Assembly (NCBI GenBank): GCA_037974665.1
Contig: CM075773.1
Coordinates: 35,073,080 to 35,137,079 of the forward strand
DNA: 64,000 bases
DNA from: Ehretia macrophylla
Taxonomy: Eukaryota > Streptophyta > Magnoliopsida > Boraginales > Ehretiaceae
Reading direction: 5' to 3'
Shown one piece after another: positions 55,622 to 64,000 of this stretch. Under the pieces are notes generated by a model, which had not been told where the DNA came from, did not search any database, and saw only the letters and a list, made by a program, of their open reading frames with translations. Numbering within the stretch: the first letter of the stretch is position 1; every line of letters begins with the position of its first letter. The position numbers and the translations under genes were made by a program.

Positions 55622-57413
55622 GCCTATGTAACGACCCCGAACCCGACCCTTCTCAAGATTAGAACAAAATCTACGCTCGATGTCGTTGCGGTCTCATGTA
55701 CATAACTTTCTATAAAATTAAAAGAATAAAGTATGAAGGTCTTTTCAATAACTAGCTATTAAACAATAAAACAGGTACAAAAGGGTGTTATACTACCTAA
55801 GACATGAAAACTACCTAGCTATTTTACAAGTTAGGATTTCAACAATAGCTACCCTTCTACCCGAGAGTAATGTAAGTAAACTTTAGCTTTTACAATTTAA
55901 TTCAAATATCAGAACATGATAGGCAAAGAGTTTTGAGCACGTAATTAATCAACTTTGGCACATAATGTTAACTTTCATTTCAAGTTAAGCTTCACCTGCA
56001 ATGGGGGAAAAAGAGGGTAAGCTCTTTGAAAGTTTAGTGAGGATGGAATAGAGAGAATTTAGAAAACGTTTTGGGACTTTTAAAAACCATATGCGATGCT
56101 TTACATGTACGATAACATTAATAAACTATCCACGTACGATAAACAATATGGTACAACAATATATCACGTTGCAAATAATACATTTCGATATCACTTCCGT
56201 TGAAGTGGCTGGCCACGAATCACGATTACAACTTCTTATTTCTCCCGATAGGGTACTCTGGATTGTACCCGAAATCTACGACCCGTCTCTCCGAGGGTGG
56301 AATGTCAAGCGAGAGAAGGAATAAGACCACGATAGTCACGGGAGCATCGGTAAGCCCTATGCCGCCTGACATTCGTGAACGCTATTGTGCCTGAAGTTGC
56401 AACCTCCAATAGGGCACTCACATGCACAATTAATCATGTAACACACAATCGATAACCATTTGAGGGGACGACAAAGTAGATCGTCTCCACATACGCAGAC
56501 ATTAGAAATTAACTCATTGTTGTCACTCAAGCCTTTAATAAATTTCATTTCACAAGTTGTAGCTGAGGCAATAATTATACAATATAAATAATGGCAATGT
56601 TTTAACTTTAAATCATGAGGTTTTAAAAAAAAGATTCCTCACATTAATTTACTCGGTCGGAGCCACCCTTTAGCACTAAATATAGCAATAAGGTTAACCT
56701 TGTCAATTTAATATAACAGACTATTAGTAAATCATTCTAGCATGCAATGCACTTCTACATATCATTGAGAACTTATTACTAACATTTAATCTTCATAAAT
56801 GTTCGTAGATGTAAGATGAAGATTGCAATTATAACCACATGCTAGCAATCAAAATAAAAGTTCTTCATAAACTCAAGTTCATTCGCACAAGATCAACTTC
56901 CACTACAAGAAAAACTGTAAAATGTGACGGTCCATCTCCTTTTCGTCGCCAAAAAAATGACGAAAATGAGACGGAACTTTCGTTACATGAATTAGTGACT
57001 ATTTTGAGACGGTTTGGAGATGACTTTGGTATGTCGTCTCCAAACCGTCTCCCAATGGAAACGGAACATGATTGTTGTCTTCAATTCGTCTCTTAGCAGA
57101 GACGAAATGGACACAAAAAATAATTAATAATTAATTATTAAATTTTGAGTAACAATTTACTATAAACTTGTAAATAAATTAATAATAATAAATTACTAGT
57201 TATCTTTACTAATTTAATTCTTCCATAAATTTTTTTAAAGTAGCTCAATATTTTATTTTTCAAAAAAATTCCCATAAACTAAATACTTTATTTTATTTTA
57301 AAATTTAAATTAAAGTATTATTAACATTTTACTCTAAACTTGTAATTAAATTATTAATTAAATAATAAATAAATTAATACTAATTAAATAAATAAAAAAT
57401 TTCAAAACTAAAA

Positions 57414-57668
57414 GGAGACGGACCAATGGGTCTGTCTCCGAAAAAGGAGACGGACCAATGGGTCTGTCTCCGAAAAAGGAGAACGACCAATGGTCCGTCT
57501 ACGAAAAAGGAGACGGACCCACTGGTCCGTCTCAAAAAAAAAAAAAAGAGATGGACCAATGGATCCGTCTCCAAAAAAACAAAGGAGACGTACCCAATGG
57601 TCCGTCTCCAAAAAAAAAAGGAGACGGAAAGGAAAAAAAAAAAAAAAAAAGATGGTCCGTCTCCAAAA
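57414..57668. repeat. Array of ~32-bp imperfect palindromes in the CACTA element
   Basis: Six to seven units each have an arm GGAGACGGACC, a 4-base centre (AATG-like) and an arm GGTCTGTCTCC or GGTCCGTCTCC, joined by A-rich spacers. Unit starts are near 57414, 57446, 57478, 57510, 57547 and 57584. Frames through it are artefacts of the repeat. Confidence 0.9.
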
Positions 57669-57700
57669 AAAAAGAGATGGGCCCCATCTCTATAAAATGT

Positions 57701-58010
57701 GGTTCAAGTGGTTGTCAGCCACTTGAACCAATTCAAAAATCTCCCCAAAATATTTTTGGGGGAAAATTTTAAAAAAAAAAAAGTACATACAAGTCCTTTT
57801 GCAAGTCCTTTCAAAAGGACTTGTACCGGTTCAAGTGGCTGGATTTTCCTGCCACTTGAACCATTATTTCATTTCCCCCCAAAATATTTTGGGGGGAAAT
57901 ACAAAAAAAAAATAAAAAATTGTGCCAAGTCCTTTTACGGTTCAAGTGGCTGGAATCCAGCCACTTGAACCATTTTTTTATTTTTCCCCAAATAAATTTT
58001 GGGGGAAAAT
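57701..58010. repeat. Three alternating pairs of two different palindromes
   Basis: Palindrome P (arms GGTTCAAGTGGCTG / CAGCCACTTGAACC) occurs at 57701-57729, 57828-57862 and 57939-57971. Palindrome M (arms TTTCCCCCCAAAATA / complement) occurs at 57742-57764, 57871-57900 and 57981-58010. The middle M is a perfect 30-bp palindrome and the third P is perfect apart from its central base. A CAAGTCCTTT/AAAGGACTTG inverted pair (57803-57823) lies in the second interval. Confidence 0.95.
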
Positions 58011-58674
58011 TCAAAAAAAAAAAACAATTGAGCATAAACCCCTCTCTCATTTCTCTTAACTCATACTTTCAAGTGTGAATTCACTACTAGTTTACCTCAT
58101 TTTAAGGTAATTCATTTATTTACTTTTATTTAAATTTTTGAATTTGTTTTGGTTTAGTTCATTATATATATGTTTGTATATAATGCCAAATATATGTATA
58201 TAGTGCTCTTTTATTATAATTTTAGATTTTATTTTTATACTACCACGTTTGTTTGGATTGTATATGTATTATGTATATATGTCATATATATGTATGTATA
58301 ACTAATAAATTTACGTAAATATATATAGTTTTGGTAGGGTTTTTCATGATTTTAAGGTTTTTTTAAAAAAAATTTCAGCTTTATTTAGTTTTTTTTTCCT
58401 TTCATATATATATATATATATATATGTATAAGTGATAGATTTAGGTAAATATATGATTTTTTTTGTAATTTTATCATGAGTTTAGGGTTTTTTTAAAAAA
58501 AAATCAGATTTATTTTTATTTTTCTTTCATATTTGTATATATAAGTGTATAAGTGATAGATTTAAGTGATATATATATATATATATAATATAATTTTTGG
58601 CAAAAAATTTCAAATTTTTATAGTAATTTTGACAAAATCCGAATTTATAACTTTTTTTAAAATTTTTTAAATTA

Positions 58675-59030
58675 AAAAATGTGACGGAAATGAAACAAAA
58701 AGTGAGGGAGACGAAACGGAGATGAAATGTGAACAGAGACGGAATTATAGGGAGACGGAAATGAGACGGAATGTAAGGGAGACGGAAATGAGACGAAATG
58801 TGAGGAAGACGGAAAGGTGACGAAATGTGAGGGAGACAAAAATGTGACGAAATGTGAGCGAGACAGAAAGGTGACGAAATATCTTTTCGTCTCCATTTGA
58901 GACGAAACGGAGACGAAATTCAAAAAAAGAAACAGGTCGAAAGGTGACGCCTAATTTTTGTCTCCTTTCCGTCTCCTTTTTCAAATTGAAGACGGAACAG
59001 AGACGGAAATGTGCCGTCTCCGAACGTAAA
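58675..59030. repeat. Right subterminal repeats of the CACTA element
   Basis: About twenty occurrences of GAGACGGAA, GTGACGAAA or close variants in direct and inverted order. Confidence 0.85.
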
Positions 59031-59259
59031 ATTTCTTGTAGTGTTTCCCTATTAATTCAACAACTATTATATTTTAAGAGCTAATTAATAGTTCAATTTA
59101 TCGTAATCATGCTCTTAATAACCTTACAGATTAACTAGTTCTTATATTCTAATTAAAAGAATCATATAACCAAGTTCATAATCTTTATTAACCACAAATA
59201 CAACTAAGTAATGTTCTCCTTTAATATCCTAAACTAGCACTTGAGTCTTCAACACCTAA

Positions 59260-60237
59260 CGTATGATAAACAATATGGTACAACAATATATCACGTTGCA
59301 AATGATACATTTCGATATCACTTCCGTTGAAGTTGTCGGCCTCGAATCACGATTACAACTTCATATCTCTCCCGATAGGGTACTCCGGATTGTACCCGAA
59401 ATCTACGACCCGTCTCTTCGAGGGTGGAATGCCAAGCGAGAGAGAGAATAGGACCACGATAGTCACGGGAGCACCTTCAAACCCTATGCTGCCCGGCGTT
59501 CATGAACACTATTGTGTTTGAAGTTGCAACCTCCAATAGGGCACTCACATGCACAATTAATCATGTAACACACAATCGATAACCATTTGAGGGGACGACA
59601 AAGTAGATCGTCTCCACATACGCAGACATTAGAAATTAACTCATTGTTGTCACTCAAGCCTTTAATAAATTTCATTTCACAAGTTGTAGCTGAGGCAATA
59701 ATTATACAATATAAATAATGGCAATGTTTTAACTTTAAATCATGAGGTTTTAAAAAAAAGATTCCTCACATTAATTTACTCGGTCGGAGCCACCCTTTAG
59801 CACTAAATATAGCAATAAGGTTAACCTTGTCAATTTAATATAACAGACTATTAGTAAATCATTCTAGCATGTAAGGCACTTCTGCTTATCATTGAGAACT
59901 TATTACTAACATTTAACCCTCATAAATGTTCGTAGATGTAAGATGAAGATTGCAATTATAACCACATGCTAGCAATCAAAATAGAAGTTCTTCATAAACT
60001 CAAGTTCGCACAAGATCAACTTCCCCTATTAATTCAACAACTATTATATTTTAAGAGCTAATTAATAGTTCAATTTATCGTAATCATGCTCTTAATAACC
60101 TTACAGATTAACTAGTTCTTATATTCTAATTAAAAGAATCATATAACCAAGTTCATAATCTTTATTAACCACAAATACAACTAAGTAATGTTCTCCTTTA
60201 ATATCCTAAACTAGCAGTTAAGTCTTTAACACCTAAC
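59260..60237. repeat. Tandem duplication inside the LTR, copy 2 (no CACTA insert)
   Basis: A 978-bp copy of 56132-59259 minus the CACTA element. It gives the empty site for that insertion. Confidence 0.9.
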
Positions 60238-62721
60238 ATTTAAAGTCCTATGGAAACACCAATTTAATTCAAGGTCTTCAACTTTGAACATTTAATTCCT
60301 ACACATAACATTAACTAACTTTCCCTACAAACTACCAAGCTACTACTACTCAAATTTACAGTAAACCCAACTAATACCTTTTTATGTGTCTAACAATTAT
60401 AATTCCTTTAATTGGCATACTAGTTATAATAATTAATTTTTTAGCTAGTAGTCTAAAAACATTCCAAACCAACCAACTAACTGTCTCCATATATTACTAT
60501 GTACTACTTTTAAATCTCAAGCTAACTCATAATCTTCAATCTCAAGCCGAGTTAAGCATTATGTAAACTCATTTGCTAGCAAAGAAAACTAAATATTTGT
60601 TTAGGATTCGAGGGATATTAACTAACTCCTTAATAAGTTAGGTTATTAACTCGGTTTATTTCTTCTTTACTAATCCAATAATTAAATTTATTACTAGTAT
60701 TTTCTTTCTTTCATTCCCAGTTTAGCATGTAACAACGATTCGTTTAGTCCCTAGCTTACGTATGCATGGCTGATCATATTCTTTCATAAGATCATGATAA
60801 GTAGAACTAATGTAATCTATTATATATAAACATAACCACCCACGTACTCGAATTAATTCTTTTTAGCAACTAAATTAAAAACAGCTTCATTCTCATATTC
60901 TTATGTCAGATAGCAATAAACTACCTTACCTCAATATTTTATATAGTAGGCATATGAATATAGACACAAATAGTTCTACTTGCAACTTAACAAAACCTCC
61001 TTTCCTAAAGTTATATATATAATCAGCGATGCAAGTTAAAAACAACTGCCACTCTCATAAGCTTATTGTAACCACACGGTATGCATACAGCATATATATA
61101 CATGCAATAAAGACGCAGCTTTAAAAAAAAAACTCTCCTCACCGCAAAATCGTGCAAAGACCCGCGAAGTTGCTGCTTCATCATTTTCTTTTCCTCCTTT
61201 CCCTTGTTTCGGCTAAGCTACCAAGTTTTCCAGACCACCAATTCATGGCTGACTAGCTAAGACTAGCCACTAGGCTAATCGAGTTGACTTTTTGGCTAAC
61301 CGAGTTGGCTTCTTTTTTTTATAACAGCTTGGGTGGTGGAACGATAATATTTGTAAGTTTTCCGAAGTTGAAGTTGGCCGGTGGTGTGATAATTAATTGC
61401 GCCTGGGAGGTAGGATTATATATAATGCTTGGCGATGATGATGAAAAAAAAAAAAAAAAAACAATACTAGGAGTGATGATTAATGTTTAGTCGGTTGGTG
61501 AATAAGCTATTAGTATCAGGTGGCTAACATGCAAGTAAATTGTGTTGTTACAATGCCAGGTGCTAATGCTATCTTCTAGTTTGGCTACGTGGTCTGTTTA
61601 TGCGATGGTGAGTAGATAAAAATGGGCAGTAAAGGCAGCTAAAGAAGACAGCAAATATCAAGAAATATTTCGACAGCTTCTATTATGATGACAGTGAGGA
61701 TAATAGCAATGATAATACTTAGCATTTTAGGCTTCAATTTTGAGGTTCAATTGGTGAGTGAGCTTAGCTAAAGCGTGTTGTTGGTTCGGCTATAGATTAA
61801 TTGGTGATAACAAAAAGTAATAGCGTGAATTTCATTTAAGAGCCAATAAGTTAATTTTGAGGTACTATATTAATTTTTTCTTTCTAATGAAGAGTAGTGT
61901 TTATTATTTTTATTTGTATATTTCTATCTTACTGTTCTTACTTAGTTAACATTCTTATTTTTTTGTGTTATTTTTAGAAGGTAGGATTGCTATATTTACC
62001 TATTAGTATAATATTAACTTGTTTTTCAATAACCAACCTGAATATTCCATTTCATCAAAATTCCTTCGTACATTAAACTCCCCAACTAACAACAAATTTA
62101 GTACCTAATTACTATCCATATGTATTTCTAAGATTGTTATAATAATATTATTTTCTAGTAAATCTTAATTGGTATATTAACCTTTCCAATAACAAATTAA
62201 GATTGCTATATCAGTCCGATGAAAAATGGTAAGGTATTATCCTAAAATGAATTATCATTGCTAACTAATTTACCTATTAATAAATCTAAGTATCCTCAAA
62301 TAATCTATCGTACTTTGTAGGGTTAAATTACTCAACTAATATCCTAATTCCCTACTTTTATTTCACAAGCTAAGTTTGCTACAAAATTATTTTAACCTAT
62401 ATCATTTTATTTCCTAGTAGATCCTAAGATAATGAATCTTAGTCATGTTCTAATACTTATGAAAAGTAAAATACTAAATTTAGGTAAAGTACTAGATTTA
62501 TTATTTTTAACTTTTTAACGCTCAAACTATCCAAATACATTTACCATGTTAATCCTTCTTTTTAATTGAAACGAACGCTTAGTTTGATATGCTAGGCTTT
62601 ATATCTTTCCTAAGTTTAAATTAGTTCTTAACAAGGGAAATATGAGCACATAATGTAATACCATTAACCGTAACACAATATTAATATGTTAATGCTTGGA
62701 AATTGAGTTCGGGGCCTCACA
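60238..62721 (-). other. Remaining LTR body, non-coding
   Basis: No frame over 70 codons. The only regulatory-looking element is a minus-strand TATATATA near 61097 followed by ATGCTGTATGC. Confidence 0.5.
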
Positions 62722-62726
62722 GCCTA

Positions 62727-62960
62727 TGCATAAGTGACGGTTTATAATAACTGCTATCTACAGTTACAACTCGTATAGGTGACAGTTATAATAAACGCTG
62801 CATATGTCACCACAAGCACAACTCTCTTCAATCGCTATTTTGGACAAAGATAGTAATAGGTGATGGTTAATTGGGACCACTGCACATCAATGAGTAGACT
62901 GATAACTAGCCGTTCAAAAGAACCGCTGCACATTCCTACTCTACAATTAGTATCGGCTTC
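62727..62960. repeat. Subterminal repeats of an outer CACTA element
   Basis: Repeated words GTGACGGTTTATAATAA, GTGACAGTTATAATAAACGC and GTGATGGTTAATTGGGACC, in the style of CACTA subterminal regions, lead into a transposase exon. The element's CACTA terminus is not seen. Confidence 0.55.
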
Positions 62961-63397
62961 AGCCAAGAACAATGACCTCATAACTGATTTTAGAATCACT
63001 AGAACACTGCAGCTAAACTAGCCATAAAGAGATTGGTATATACATTAAAATCAACATCTTCTTATAAAAAAATCATTAATGGGAATCAGTTTGAAATCAA
63101 CATCTTCTTACAAAAAATCAGTCTAGTGTTCCATGAAAGCTAAGTGTTCAATCAGCAAAAAGAGAAGTGTTCAATCAATAATGGGAATCAGCATTTTCTT
63201 ACAAAAAATCAACAAAAAGAGAAGTGTTCAATCAGCAACCAACAAACTCAATTCAATCAGCAAAAAATGTTCAATTAGCCACCAACAAACTCTATTCATA
63301 AGGCTTCAGTAATATGTCTTTCTCTTTGCTCACCTAAACAAGATATAAGAATTGTAATCAGAGATTTGAAAGTCATCAATATACATATTCATTTCTT
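62961..63397. other. Non-coding sequence between subterminal repeats and transposase exon
   Basis: Contains short imperfect direct repeats (AATCAACATCTTCTTA twice; GTGTTCAATCA several times, 63040-63270). No frame. Confidence 0.5.
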
Positions 63398-63652
63398 TTA
63401 GTTTAATGATTTACCTATCACGAATGACTCTACCAATTTTTTCAATCTAATATATTCAACTTCTCGCTCTGCATCCTGTTGCATCAGATTTGGAACTTGG
63501 GCTTCCAACCGTTGCACATCATCGGATATAGTACGACTTCTACGGCCAAACATCATTGAAGGGGTAGGTCTCATCCTTTCACCTCTAACACGCCCAGGAT
63601 GTTCTGGGCCCTGTACATCCCAAATGACTTGAGTTTGTAAGTCAATTGTCAT
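63398..63652 (-). pseudogene. CACTA transposase-associated (Transposase_24-like) C-terminal exon
   Basis: An 84-codon frame contains GPEHPGRVRGERMRPTPSMMFG, the conserved 'EHPGRVRG...PT' block of plant En/Spm Transposase_24 proteins, followed by a predicted coiled-coil (RLEAQVPNLMQQDAEREVEY). This is the C-terminal part; upstream exons would lie to the right, partly outside the window. The protein binds element ends in this family; whether this copy is functional cannot be judged. Confidence 0.65.
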
Positions 63653-64000
63653 TTAAGCTGTCTACGTTGTTATTTCATGTCCTTTGTACTATTTTGGCTT
63701 TACATTTATCCTAGACATTCAAATGAAAAAGAGTTCAGGAAGTGAGGAACTCAACAGACAAAGAACACAAATTACAAAGATGTTGCATTTCAAACTAAAT
63801 ATTTTCAACTTCTCCAAACTGCACTGCAAGTCACACAATCACTAAATACTTTACCTTCTAAACCATCTCTAAGCCTTCATAGATGAGAAAAAGTAGAATC
63901 TTTAAAGTTTAATCCAAAAACTGAAAGTAATTAATAGGGGCCACCCTAAAGCAACTATATCCTCAAGGCTATAAACATATGTTAATTTACGATGTCCTCA
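63653..64000. other. Probable intron or linker of the outer CACTA element
   Basis: AT-rich, no frame; lies upstream (on the minus strand) of the transposase exon and runs off the window. Confidence 0.4.

Larger units (their letters stand above)
56901..59043. mobile_element. Non-autonomous CACTA (En/Spm) element with palindrome arrays
   Basis: Ends CACTACAAGAAA and TTTCTTGTAGTG. Copy 2 of the duplication (60010-60030, AACTTCCCCTATTAATTC) shows the empty site; flanks are TTC and TTT, a 3-bp duplication with one change. Subterminal zones are dense in GAGACGGA/GTGACGAAA words (56937-57110 and 58675-59030), probable transposase-binding repeats. No transposase frame. The internal arrays are listed separately. 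Confidence 0.9.
56132..59259. repeat. Tandem duplication inside the LTR, copy 1 (with CACTA insert)
   Basis: Without the CACTA element this copy is about 985 bp and is nearly identical to 59260-60237. It begins CGTACGATAAACAATATGG and ends ACACCTAAC. Confidence 0.9.
55627..62721 (-). mobile_element. Giant LTR-like sequence, probably a solo LTR (7.1 kb with inserts)
   Basis: On the minus strand it begins TGTGAGGCCCCGAACTC (62721) and ends GGGGTCGTTACA (55627), both typical plant LTR ends. GCCTA flanks it at 55622-55626 and 62722-62726. No second LTR, primer site, polypurine tract or coding region is found. Subtracting the CACTA insert (2143 bp) and one copy of a ~980-bp duplication leaves about 4 kb, in the range of very long LTRs such as those of some Ty3/gypsy lineages. 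A TATATATA run at 61093-61101 could be its promoter. Confidence 0.7.

Noticed and set aside
57380-58050. Several frames of 64-104 codons in the CACTA interior
   Set aside because: They are translations of the palindrome arrays and A-rich spacers; the amino-acid pattern simply repeats with the DNA.
63398-63652. Independent small cellular gene
   Set aside because: The EHPGRVRG block is characteristic of CACTA transposase-associated proteins and the neighbouring sequence has CACTA-like subterminal repeats.

Overview
This is repeat-rich plant nuclear DNA, most likely from a eudicot and possibly an asterid (a guess from gene content; the species cannot be named). It is AT-rich, with long non-coding stretches, nested LTR retrotransposons, LINE, MULE, CACTA, hAT, Harbinger-like and pogo-like elements, and a small tandem family of BAHD acyltransferase genes. 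No rRNA, confident tRNA, CRISPR or bacterial-type operon is present. The only cellular genes I can support are members of the BAHD family (vinorine synthase / salutaridinol acetyltransferase type), all on the minus strand.

BAHD cluster. BAHD2 (38191-39513) is the only copy that looks fully intact (440 aa, HKLGD and DFGWG). BAHD1 (5497-15629) is split by an 8.8 kb Ty1/copia element inserted with a 5-bp target duplication (GATAG); it has no other visible lesion. BAHD3 (51541-52866) keeps both motifs, but a one-base deletion puts its family start codon out of frame. A fourth copy survives only as a 5' remnant (about 49485-49640). The first 119 bases are the 5' flank of a further copy left of the window. 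The flanks of the copies are homologous, so the cluster grew by duplication of gene plus flanks.

Layout. 1-4660: flank of the off-window unit, a truncated copia (family B) with a MULE in its LTR, a threefold 139-bp repeat and a MULE relic. 4664-16154: BAHD1 unit with the copia-1 insertion. 16155-30725: a family-B copia holding a TRIM array, a large non-coding copia-type element (C, itself holding a MULE) and two hAT elements. 30731-36650: BAHD1 5' flank, then a long-TIR element with a pogo-like transposase relic and LINE pieces, then another MULE. 36655-42070: BAHD2 unit. 43240-49340: a minus-strand LINE split by a Harbinger-like element that contains a MULE. 49485-52915: BAHD remnant and BAHD3. 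54525-55014: hAT element. 55627-62721: a 7.1 kb LTR-like sequence (TSD GCCTA), probably a solo LTR, containing a tandem duplication and a 2.1 kb CACTA element with unusual palindrome arrays. 62727-64000: subterminal repeats and a transposase C-terminal exon of another CACTA element.

Relative order from nesting and empty sites: copia-B entered after the BAHD1-type and BAHD2-type units separated (BAHD2 has the empty site) and before the off-window unit and the BAHD1 unit separated (same site, same TSD). TRIM, element C and hAT elements then entered B. Copia-1 broke BAHD1 fairly recently: its LTRs differ at roughly 3% of positions by my by-eye count. All boundaries, target duplications and identities were read by eye, without alignment software or database searches.
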